A stretch of 8,128 nucleotides of DNA from Desulfobacteraceae bacterium (GTDB lineage Bacteria; Desulfobacterota; DSM-4660; Desulfatiglandales; HGW-15), in NCBI GenBank assembly GCA_003819975.1, contig RPPU01000177.1, forward strand, positions 1-8,128, read 5' to 3'. Shown here piece by piece: positions 1-6,081 of the stretch (positions are counted from its first letter, which is position 1; each line of letters begins with the position of its first letter). The notes below the pieces were generated by a model that had not been told where the DNA came from, did not search any database, and was given only the letters and a program-made list of their open reading frames with translations. Both the position numbers and the translations under genes were made by a program.

Positions 1-1468
1 GATCTTTGGTTTCACTATCCGGGGGTAATTTTTTAAATCTTTCAAACGCCTGATCCAGATGCCCCTGGCTTTGCAAGCTTAAAGCAAGCAACCGACTGGT
101 TTCAACGGTTTCATCTTGTTGGTGATAAAAATTAAAAAATTGCCTGATGAAAATGGTCATATAGATCATAAACACGCAACCGGTCAACAAGGACGTCTTT
201 AACAAGAGAGAACCGTAGGCCGATAAAACAAGACTGATCACGATAATCAGAATAATGAGGCCGGCCATTGCAGCCAAACGTCGCAACGAATTCCAGCGCG
301 CAAAAATGAAAACGGCCCAAAAAGCCAATAGAATAAGCAGGGTTGTTTCCAGATAGACCAAAAAAGTCGGGCGGCTTATAAATGCGTTGTGAATCATATC
401 ATCAATGACTCCGGCCATCCATTGGTTGGCATGGATCTCGTCATTATGGGAATAGATCAAAGGCCTCCTATCATAGGTATTCAAACCGATTAAAATCACC
501 TGATCCTTGATAAACTCCGGATTGATTTTTCCTTCAAAAAGATCGACCATCGAATAGGTACGCAATATTTTTTTGGAAGGGAAGGTCTTCTTGATTAACA
601 ATTCACCTTTATAAGTCGGTAAAAAACGATCTCCGATCTTGATATGATCTTCTTCAACAATCGTCTGATCCGGTTTTTTATTTAAATAAGCGAGATAGAC
701 TCTGAACGGCAAGCCGGGTAAAAAAAAGTTGCGATAGCGGTAAAAAAGAGGATGAGATCGATAGCCCCATCTTCCGAATAAGGAATCGGCAAATCCCATC
801 CCGGCAGCCGGCTGCATGATTTCCGCGGGGGGGAAAACGAGCTTTTCCACGTTGGGAATATTTTTAAAATTGTCAGGGGTGAGCTGGGACCGAACCATCA
901 GGTTATCATTTAAAAACGACTCTTCACTATTCGAAATGCTGTTTGGTAAGCGGTCGTTTTTCCGGTACACAGCTAAAATCACATTGCCGCTGTTCTGAAT
1001 GCTTTTGGTCAGTTTTTGATTGGCGTCAAATTTATCTTCGATCCGCTTAATATCTTCTAGTATCCAAGAAACGGCCTGTTCTTCCTCTTTACCCGAGGAA
1101 TAGACCTTTATTTTTTCATGAAGATCCTCAAGGTCTTTTAAACCCGGAGGATGGGGTGGATCCGCCAAAGGAATATTAAGAGCAATGATTTTAGCGTTAT
1201 CATGCTGCAGCTTATCAATGGCGTCCGCAATCATTTGCCGAGACCACGGCAACGGTCCGAATTTTAAGAGGCTTGGATCATCAATTTCTATTAGCGTGAC
1301 TTTAGGGCGATCGGTCCCTCCGGATGAAAAGGGTAAGTGCCGGCCAAGGTCAAAAATATTTCGGTCCATCGCCTCAAAAATGGGCATGGAGAAGTGGGAA
1401 AGACCAATAAAAAGAAAAAGAAACAACGCGCCCACGATAGAGTCGATATATAATTCTTTTTTAATCAT
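1..1468 (-). CDS. CHASE2-domain membrane sensor protein, C-terminus missing (probable CHASE2-Ser/Thr kinase)
   Basis: The reading frame opens at the ATG read from 1468-1466 and stays open for 489 codons to the window edge, so the effector end is missing. Residues 11-27 form an N-terminal membrane anchor. A CHASE2-like extracytoplasmic domain follows at about 36-360. Family-like segments are VTLIEIDDPSLLKFGPLPWSR near 57-77, KDQVILIGL near 321-329 and DEIHANQWM near 343-351. Three more hydrophobic helices (about 367-390, 398-417 and 422-442) return the chain to the cytoplasm, as is usual for CHASE2 proteins. After them, residues 455-484 (LALSLQSQGHLDQAFERF) look like the start of a TPR-type helical repeat. 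CHASE2 domains are sensory inputs joined to kinases or cyclases. The TPR-like linker recalls proteobacterial CHASE2-Ser/Thr kinases, but that output is inferred because no kinase residues are in view. No strong Shine-Dalgarno precedes the ATG. A good promoter lies about 45 nt upstream, so this gene is probably transcribed apart from rng. Confidence 0.85.
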   Translation of the reverse strand, partial: MIKKELYIDSIVGALFLFLFIGLSHFSMPIFEAMDRNIFDLGRHLPFSSGGTDRPKVTLIEIDDPSLLKFGPLPWSRQMIADAIDKLQHDNAKIIALNIPLADPPHPPGLKDLEDLHEKIKVYSSGKEEEQAVSWILEDIKRIEDKFDANQKLTKSIQNSGNVILAVYRKNDRLPNSISNSEESFLNDNLMVRSQLTPDNFKNIPNVEKLVFPPAEIMQPAAGMGFADSLFGRWGYRSHPLFYRYRNFFLPGLPFRVYLAYLNKKPDQTIVEEDHIKIGDRFLPTYKGELLIKKTFPSKKILRTYSMVDLFEGKINPEFIKDQVILIGLNTYDRRPLIYSHNDEIHANQWMAGVIDDMIHNAFISRPTFLVYLETTLLILLAFWAVFIFARWNSLRRLAAMAGLIILIIVISLVLSAYGSLLLKTSLLTGCVFMIYMTIFIRQFFNFYHQQDETVETSRLLALSLQSQGHLDQAFERFKKLPPDSETKD

Positions 1469-1512
1469 TTACTTTAAAGATAATATATTAAAAATTATAT
1501 TAATTAAATAAA

Positions 1513-1541
1513 AATATATCAAAATAGCAATGTAATGTCAA
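1513..1541 (-). promoter_or_regulatory. Probable sigma70 promoter of the CHASE2 gene
   Basis: On the minus strand a perfect -35 hexamer TTGACA (1541-1536) is followed after exactly 17 nt by TATATT (1518-1513), a 5-of-6 match to the -10 consensus. Transcription would begin near 1506 and leave a short AT-rich leader of about 38 nt before the ATG at 1468. The surrounding 1469-1560 is extremely AT-rich, which favours melting but also raises the chance of coincidental -10 matches. The exact -35 and the ideal spacing make this the best promoter candidate in the window. Confidence 0.65.
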
Positions 1542-1574
1542 ATAAAAAATATCATGCTAAATATGGATCAATTT

Positions 1575-1597
1575 GGGCATTTCCAGTAAATGCACCC
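1575..1597 (-). other. Short stem-loop downstream of rng
   Basis: On the minus strand GGG-T-GCATTT pairs with AAATGCCC around a 5-nt ACTGG loop. This gives 8 bp with a single bulged T, beginning about 14 nt after the rng stop codon. No U-run follows the 3' arm, so it does not meet the usual intrinsic-terminator pattern. It may instead protect the rng 3' end or act as a weak transcription barrier before the CHASE2 promoter. Confidence 0.35.
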
Positions 1598-1611
1598 GCA
1601 AAAAACAGAAT

Positions 1612-3150
1612 TTACAAACTGATTTCATATTGTTCAAGATGAAGGTCCCGATCGGATAGAATAATAATACGTTGCCCGGCTCGCTTTTCCAATTCAATAA
1701 TATATTGCTGTTCCTCTTCTTTAAGGATATTCTCGATTTCCGGGTTGACATGGATGTAAATATCATCCGCACTTTTGCTACCGGTCAATTCTCTTTCAAT
1801 ATCCCGGATAATCTCGTAACAAATGGTCTTTTTTGATTTGAGCGTGCCGCGTCCGGCGCAGTAAAAACAAGGCTCACACAATAATCGGCTTAGGTTTTCA
1901 CGCGTCCGTTTTCGGGTCATTTCGATAAGGCCCAATTCCGACATGCGCACAATATGGGTTTTCGCCTTATCTTTGCTGAGGGCTTCTTTTAACGCTGTGA
2001 AAACCCGATCGCGATTGGCTTTCTTTTCCATGTCGATGAAATCAATGACGATCAGTCCCCCGATATTCCTTAAACGCAATTGATAGGCTATTTCTTTAAC
2101 GGCTTCCAAATTAGTTTTTAAGATGGTTTCCTCAAGATTTCTTGTGCCGACATAGCTGCCGGTATTAACATCGATGGCGGTTAAAGCCTCGGTCAGTTCG
2201 ATAATGATATAACCGCCCGATTTGAGCCAGATTTTTTTTTCCAAGGCCCGTGAGATTTCCATCTCAATACCGTACGTATCGAAGATCGGATAGACACCAT
2301 CGTAAAGCCTGATCGAATGCTTTAAACTTGGAGTGAATGTTTCAATAAATTGCATCACGTGATCATATTCTTCTTTTGAATCGATAATCAAGTGGTCGAC
2401 TTCACGAGTGAATAAATCGCGAACGGATCGTAAAGAAATGTTCAAATCTTTATGCAAAAGTCCGGGTGATGGGTTCTTAGCCATTCTGTCTTGAATATTG
2501 TCCCATAATTTCAGAAGGAAATCCATTTCGGATCTGAATTTTTCCTTATCGGTTCCTTCACTAACCGTTCGCACAATGAAGCCGGCGTTGTCCGGCCTAA
2601 TATCATGTATAAGAATTTTAAGTCGTTCTCTTTCCGCCGCGTCTTCTATCCTTCTGGAAATTCCCACATGATTCACGGTGGGCATAAGCACCAGATGACG
2701 GCCGGGCAGCGAAATATGCGACGTGAGTCGGGCTCCTTTGGTTCCCAAAGGTTCTTTCGATATTTGCACCATAATATCCTGACCTTCACGGAGCAGATCT
2801 TCGATATGGAAAGTGACTTCCTCATAGGCCACGTTCTCCGACTGTTCGAATCCTTGAACGGGCTCATCTCCGTTCTCCGATTCGAGATTATTGGAAATCA
2901 ACGTTTTCTCGACTTTAAGCAAATCTTTATGGACATCCGAAACATATAAAAAACCGCTGCGTTCCAAACCGATATCCACAAAAGCCGCTTGCATCCCCGG
3001 CAAAACCCTGACCACTTTCCCTTTATAAATATTACCGATCAGTTCTTGACCGGTTTTTCGTTCAATATGGAGTTCAACCACGACTCCATTCTCAATCAGA
3101 GCCACCCTGGTTTCTTGCGATCTGGAATTTATAATTAATTCAGTGCTCAT
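1612..3150 (-). CDS. rng: Ribonuclease G (RNase E/G family endoribonuclease)
   Basis: This is a complete 512-residue protein, close to the usual length of RNase G and lacking the long C-terminal scaffold of RNase E. RNase E/G enzymes cut single-stranded AU-rich RNA and mature the 5' end of 16S rRNA. The N-terminus (STELIINSRSQETRVALIENG) is typical. An S1-type RNA-binding domain lies at about 35-130 (GNIYKGKVVRVLPGMQAAFVDIG at 39-61), with an acidic insertion at 84-112. The region SKEPLGTKGARLTSHISLPGR (131-151) belongs to the 5'-sensor part. In the DNase I-like catalytic domain, AIDVNTGS (325-332) carries Asp327 and IVIDFIDM (367-374) carries Asp370; these fit the metal-binding aspartates. 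The Zn-link region is CEPCFYCAGRG (425-435). Its CFYC differs from the common CPxC form, but the cysteines are kept. The ATG is preceded by AAGGGGA 6 nt upstream. It follows the radical-SAM gene by 114 nt, a neighbourhood common in bacteria. Confidence 0.95.
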   Translation of the reverse strand: MSTELIINSRSQETRVALIENGVVVELHIERKTGQELIGNIYKGKVVRVLPGMQAAFVDIGLERSGFLYVSDVHKDLLKVEKTLISNNLESENGDEPVQGFEQSENVAYEEVTFHIEDLLREGQDIMVQISKEPLGTKGARLTSHISLPGRHLVLMPTVNHVGISRRIEDAAERERLKILIHDIRPDNAGFIVRTVSEGTDKEKFRSEMDFLLKLWDNIQDRMAKNPSPGLLHKDLNISLRSVRDLFTREVDHLIIDSKEEYDHVMQFIETFTPSLKHSIRLYDGVYPIFDTYGIEMEISRALEKKIWLKSGGYIIIELTEALTAIDVNTGSYVGTRNLEETILKTNLEAVKEIAYQLRLRNIGGLIVIDFIDMEKKANRDRVFTALKEALSKDKAKTHIVRMSELGLIEMTRKRTRENLSRLLCEPCFYCAGRGTLKSKKTICYEIIRDIERELTGSKSADDIYIHVNPEIENILKEEEQQYIIELEKRAGQRIIILSDRDLHLEQYEISL

Positions 3151-3163
3151 GGGATATCCCCTT
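3151..3163 (-). promoter_or_regulatory. rng ribosome binding site inside a 10-bp palindrome
   Basis: The Shine-Dalgarno AAGGGGA (3163-3157) sits 6 nt before the rng ATG and fixes that start. Three of its G residues belong to the perfect palindrome GGGATATCCC (3151-3160), which directly abuts the start codon. In RNA it could fold as a small GGG/CCC hairpin with an AUAU loop, partly hiding the ribosome site. The stem is only 3-4 bp, so any effect on translation is speculative. Confidence 0.55.
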
Positions 3164-3183
3164 AGGTGAATGTTACGAATTTA

Positions 3184-3195
3184 AAATGGCCATTT
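3184..3195. repeat. 12-bp perfect palindrome in the radical-SAM/rng spacer
   Basis: AAATGGCCATTT is identical on both strands. It lies in the 114-nt spacer between the radical-SAM stop codon and the rng start. It could be a small operator-like site or a coincidence, and nothing else in the window repeats it. Confidence 0.4.
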
Positions 3196-3197
3196 CA

Positions 3198-3229
3198 GAT
3201 TCCCGGCCTTCGTGAGCAGACCGGGAATC
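3198..3229 (-). other. Stem-loop between the radical-SAM gene and rng
   Basis: The 9-nt arms GATTCCCGG and CCGGGAATC are perfectly complementary and flank a 14-nt loop. The hairpin starts about 35 nt after the radical-SAM stop codon. Only a short interrupted T stretch (ATTTTAAATT, about 10 nt past the 3' arm) follows on the minus strand, so it is at best a partial terminator or attenuator. It could also be an RNA processing or stability element in a shared radical-SAM-rng transcript. Confidence 0.5.
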
Positions 3230-3264
3230 ATTCTCCGCCAACGCCGGATTCCTCTTTCCGCCCG

Positions 3265-5781
3265 TTATCCGATAACTTGTTTGATCTTTATAATTTTCAA
3301 CTCATTCCTAACCGTTTCTGAAAGATTAAAAATCCCTGCGATCATTTCACTGGCCTTCAATTCAGAAGCAGAAGAGTGCTTCAAACAAAGCCGGATACTA
3401 TCCGGAGAGGCCAAAAAAATGTCTTTGACCAAAGGGCGGGCATTGATAATCTGCGCTCCGTTTTTACCGTTTTTGGTGATGGAATATTCTTGAGCGGCCA
3501 AAAACCGTTCCAAATGCGCGGGATTCCACAGGAGTTCTTTGTGGCGGATCACATATTCGGTTTCCTGCAATTTCAAAGATTTCAGTTCTCGCGTAATATC
3601 GGTTACGGCTTGAACCGCAATGCCCGCGGGCATCTGTCGATTGATGGTTTCTTTTAAGCGATCTTCGGATAAATGCAAATGATCATGGATCTGAATATCG
3701 ATCGTCTCCTGCAGACTTTCGATGCCGACCGGCAGCGCGGAGTAAAAAGATATTTTTGGCAAGGGATGATACCCTTGCGAAAAAATCATGCGTAATCCGG
3801 CTCTTTTAAAAACCCGGCCAAACAACCGCCCAAGTTCAAGGTGGCTCAGATATCTTAAATCACCTCTCTTGGAAAATACCAATCGGTACTTTTTGGGCTG
3901 AAAGGCGTCAAATTCCGAATCGGTATCGATCTTTTCAACAACCCGCAATGTTTTTTCGACATACTTCGGTTTGATGATTTGATGATCACAGACTCCGCAA
4001 TGATGACATTCCAAACGACAATCAACGGTGGCGGTTTCCGATATTGCTTTTGCATATTCTTCTTTAAAATAATTTTTATGCACCCCGGTTTGAATATGAT
4101 CCCAGGGCAGGCATTCATCTTTCGAGCGGATACGCTTAAGATAAAAATCAGGATCGACTCCTGCATCATGCAAGGCATCCTTCCAAATCGTATGATAAAA
4201 GAATTCCCGCCAGGCATCAAATCGGGCGCCTTTACGCCATGCCAAGACCAGCACTCGTGATAATCGTCTATCGCCTCGTGAAAAAATACCTTCCAGCCAA
4301 CTCATGGCTTGATCGTTCCATTTCACCTGAACTTTAGTTTTCATGAGTTTTTCCTGGACCAGGCGAATCCTCCGTTCGCTCTCTTCAATCGATAACTGCG
4401 GTTCCCACATGAAGGGCGTATGAGATTTGGGCACAAACGTTGAAATACTGATGTGCAAAGAAGGCTTTTTTATTTGAGACCGCGTTAGGGCCGTTATTTC
4501 TTTGACCAGCGCCGCGATATCAAAAAGATCCCTATCTTCTTCAGTCGGGAGGCCGACCATAAAATAGAGTTTGATTAACTTCCAACCGGCTTTATATACT
4601 TCCTGCGCCGTTTGGATAATTTCAGGCTGGGTAAGATTTTTATTGATCACCCTTCTAAGTCGATCATTACCCGCCTCGGGTGCTAAGGTAAAACCGGTTT
4701 TCCGAACCCGTTTAATTTGCTCAAACCACCCGGGATCCAAGCTATCGATTCTTAAAGAAGGCAAACTGATGGCGATGCGCTCTTTTGAATTTTGATCCAT
4801 CAGAGTTTTAATCAGCGGGCCGATACAATTGTAATCGCCGGAGCTCAAAGACAACAGAGAAACCTCGTCAAAACCGGTCAACCTCAGGGCTTCGGAAGCG
4901 ATTTTCAATATGGAATCGGGATGGCGCTCCCGAACGGGGCGGTAGATCATGCCGGCTTGACAAAAACGACAACCTCGGGTGCAACCCCTTGCGATCTCAA
5001 TCACCAGACGGTCATGAATCAGTTCCGTAAAAGGAACAATGGGAGCGGTAGGAAAAGAATAGGTGTCCAAATCGGTTATAACGGCTTTTTTAATTTCTTG
5101 GTGATGATTCAATAAGGGTTCGATTCTTTCAACCCGACCGGTTGCATCGTAGTGGGTTTTAAAAAATTTAGGGACATATATTCCCTGAATGGCGGCGAAT
5201 GCCCGCAGAATTTCTTCTTTAATTATTTTTCCATGAGATTTGAATTTCCGGATGCATTGGCATATCTGCAGTGCCGTTTCTTCTCCATCTCCGATGACCA
5301 TAGCGTCAAAAAAATCCGCCATCGGTTCAGGATTATAACAAGCCGGTCCCCCGGCGATCACTAAAGGGTGAGATTCGTTTCTATCCCTCGCCAAAAAAGG
5401 AATGCAACTTAAATCCAACATCGTAAGGACATTGGAATAACATAATTCATGTTGCAGGCTGAACCCGATTATATCAAAATCGCTTAGGGCTTGACCCGAT
5501 TCGATGGATTTTAAAGGAATTCTTCTTTGGCGCAGCTCTTGTTCCAAATCAGTCCATGGGCAGAATACACGTTCAGCGGCAATCCATTCCTGGTTGTTTA
5601 ACAAGTGATAGAGAATTTTCAAACCCAGGTGCGACATGCCCACTTCATAAATATCGGGAAATGCGAGGGCGATCGAAACCTCAATCTGTTCTCTTTCTTT
5701 CTTTATTTGATTTATTTCATTGCCGAGATAGCGACTGGGACGACTGATCCCGGCAAACCATTCTTGATCAAAAAATGACAT
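3265..5781 (-). CDS. B12-binding-like radical-SAM protein fused to DUF2344 (TIGR03960 + TIGR03936 type)
   Basis: This 838-residue protein belongs to an uncharacterised radical-SAM family, so its substrate is unknown. An N-terminal cobalamin-binding-like fold covers about 35-190, with EVGMSHLGLKILYHLLN (46-62), LQHELCYSNVLTMLDL (109-124), GGPACYNPEPMADFFDA (144-160) and VIGDGEE (162-168). The radical-SAM core follows at about 255-500. IARGCTRGCRFCQAG (263-277) supplies Cys267, Cys271 and Cys274 for the 4Fe-4S cluster that cleaves S-adenosylmethionine. A second cysteine group, Cys588, Cys592, Cys595 and Cys598 (CRLECHHCGVC), may bind another metal. From about 631 to the end (YRLVFSKRGDLRYLSHLELGRLF onward) is a DUF2344 domain, which many bacteria encode as a separate protein. 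The start ATG is preceded by GGAGG 12 nt upstream. RNase G lies immediately downstream. This pairing is widespread and suggests a role in RNA or ribosome maturation, which is an inference from context. Confidence 0.92.
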   Translation of the reverse strand: MSFFDQEWFAGISRPSRYLGNEINQIKKEREQIEVSIALAFPDIYEVGMSHLGLKILYHLLNNQEWIAAERVFCPWTDLEQELRQRRIPLKSIESGQALSDFDIIGFSLQHELCYSNVLTMLDLSCIPFLARDRNESHPLVIAGGPACYNPEPMADFFDAMVIGDGEETALQICQCIRKFKSHGKIIKEEILRAFAAIQGIYVPKFFKTHYDATGRVERIEPLLNHHQEIKKAVITDLDTYSFPTAPIVPFTELIHDRLVIEIARGCTRGCRFCQAGMIYRPVRERHPDSILKIASEALRLTGFDEVSLLSLSSGDYNCIGPLIKTLMDQNSKERIAISLPSLRIDSLDPGWFEQIKRVRKTGFTLAPEAGNDRLRRVINKNLTQPEIIQTAQEVYKAGWKLIKLYFMVGLPTEEDRDLFDIAALVKEITALTRSQIKKPSLHISISTFVPKSHTPFMWEPQLSIEESERRIRLVQEKLMKTKVQVKWNDQAMSWLEGIFSRGDRRLSRVLVLAWRKGARFDAWREFFYHTIWKDALHDAGVDPDFYLKRIRSKDECLPWDHIQTGVHKNYFKEEYAKAISETATVDCRLECHHCGVCDHQIIKPKYVEKTLRVVEKIDTDSEFDAFQPKKYRLVFSKRGDLRYLSHLELGRLFGRVFKRAGLRMIFSQGYHPLPKISFYSALPVGIESLQETIDIQIHDHLHLSEDRLKETINRQMPAGIAVQAVTDITRELKSLKLQETEYVIRHKELLWNPAHLERFLAAQEYSITKNGKNGAQIINARPLVKDIFLASPDSIRLCLKHSSASELKASEMIAGIFNLSETVRNELKIIKIKQVIG

Positions 5782-5793
5782 TCGTAAACGGTT

Positions 5794-5798
5794 CCTCC
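5794..5798 (-). promoter_or_regulatory. Ribosome binding site of the radical-SAM gene
   Basis: A strong GGAGG lies 12 nt before the ATG at 5781. The spacing is longer than the usual 5-9 nt, but no nearer in-frame start exists and the protein N-terminus reads naturally from this ATG. The site lies directly beside the palindromic block that begins at 5801. Confidence 0.6.
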
Positions 5799-5800
5799 AT

Positions 5801-5926
5801 CTTCGTGTCTCAAAAGTGAAATGACGCTCAAAGCAGGATATCTCAAAAATCCTTTTTTTTTAAAACAGCCTTTTGAGATATCCTCGGGTCAAGATATTTT
5901 CACCACAAACACGCGTAGACACAAAG
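5801..5926. repeat. Nested inverted-repeat block, possible small palindromic (MITE-like) element
   Basis: Two levels of symmetry share roughly the same centre. The outer arms are CTTCGTGTCT (5801-5810) and AGACACAAAG (5917-5926), complementary at 9 of 10 positions. The inner arms are a perfect 14-bp pair, AGGATATCTCAAAA (5835-5848) and TTTTGAGATATCCT (5871-5884), around a 22-nt loop that contains a run of nine T. Next to each outer arm is a GTGAAA stretch (GTGAAATGA at left; GTGAAAATATC on the other strand at right). No open reading frame or target-site duplication was found. The block forms the leader upstream of the radical-SAM gene. It could be a non-autonomous mobile element, an intergenic palindromic repeat, or an RNA structure controlling the gene below it. 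Confidence 0.5.
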
Positions 5927-5933
5927 TAAAAAA

Positions 5934-5963
5934 ATAAAAATGTTAATAATCATCGCCTGACAA
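5934..5963 (-). promoter_or_regulatory. Weak promoter candidate for the radical-SAM-rng unit
   Basis: TTGTCA (5963-5958) matches the -35 consensus at 5 of 6 positions. With an 18-nt spacer it faces TTTTAT (5939-5934), which matches the -10 at 4 of 6. It lies just downstream, in the minus direction, of the tandem dyads at 5992-6032, where a regulator could act on it. The AT-rich setting makes chance matches likely. Confidence 0.3.
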
Positions 5964-5991
5964 TTGTACGGACTTATTCCGGCGCTTTTCG

Positions 5992-6032
5992 CTGGAACTC
6001 CTGTTCCGGTACACTGGAACTCCTGTTCCGGT
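5992..6032. repeat. Two 19-bp direct repeats, each with a GGAAC-N4-GTTCC dyad
   Basis: The unit CTGGAACTCCTGTTCCGGT occurs twice without change (5992-6010 and 6014-6032), separated by ACA, so the period is 22 bp or about two helical turns. Each unit holds 5-bp inverted arms, GGAAC and GTTCC, around TCCT. A related hairpin precedes them (5977-5997, arms TTCCGGCG and CGCTGGAA, 8 pairs with one G-T) and overlaps the first unit. The arrangement fits either a pair of operator sites on one face of the helix or a small cluster of RNA hairpins. No gene overlaps it. Confidence 0.6.
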
Positions 6033-6044
6033 TGGCCCGAATGG

Positions 6045-6072
6045 ATGTTTTTTTGATCCTACAAAAAAACAT
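6045..6072 (-). other. AT-rich hairpin just after the pilS stop codon
   Basis: ATGTTTTTTTG and CAAAAAAACAT form a perfect 11-bp stem around a 6-nt loop, starting 9 nt after the pilS stop. On the minus strand the T-run lies in the 5' arm and not after the stem, so it is not a standard intrinsic terminator. It may still help to end or stabilise the pilC-pilS transcript. Confidence 0.4.
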
Positions 6073-6081
6073 TTAGCCGGT

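Larger units (their letters stand above)
5782..6081. other. 300-nt intergenic region without a gene, rich in inverted repeats
   Basis: No reading frame with a credible start and ribosome site was found on either strand. The region holds, in minus-strand order, the post-pilS hairpin, the tandem 22-bp-period dyads, a weak promoter candidate, the nested palindromic block and the radical-SAM ribosome site. It separates the pilus genes from the radical-SAM-rng pair and is by far the most structured non-coding DNA in the window. Confidence 0.8.

Noticed and set aside
1185..1511. 108-codon plus-strand open frame opposite the CHASE2 gene start
   Set aside because: It is antisense to a coherent CHASE2 reading frame, and its end runs into the AT-rich promoter region. 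The translation is low in recognisable features.
1575..1597. Stem-loop after rng as an intrinsic terminator
   Set aside because: The stem is short with a bulge, and the required U-run after the 3' arm is absent. It is kept only as an unassigned stem-loop.
1557..1772. 71-codon minus-strand frame overlapping the end of rng
   Set aside because: It is in another frame of the rng 3' end with no homology I recognise. The rng frame is clearly the coding one.
2605..2949. 114-codon plus-strand open frame opposite rng
   Set aside because: It mirrors the well-conserved S1 and 5'-sensor part of RNase G, so it is a shadow frame.
3855..4220. 121-codon minus-strand frame within the radical-SAM gene
   Set aside because: It is an alternative frame of a conserved coding region and shows no independent start signals.
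5992..6032. Start of a CRISPR array
   Set aside because: There are only two 19-bp units with a 3-bp spacer and no cas genes nearby.
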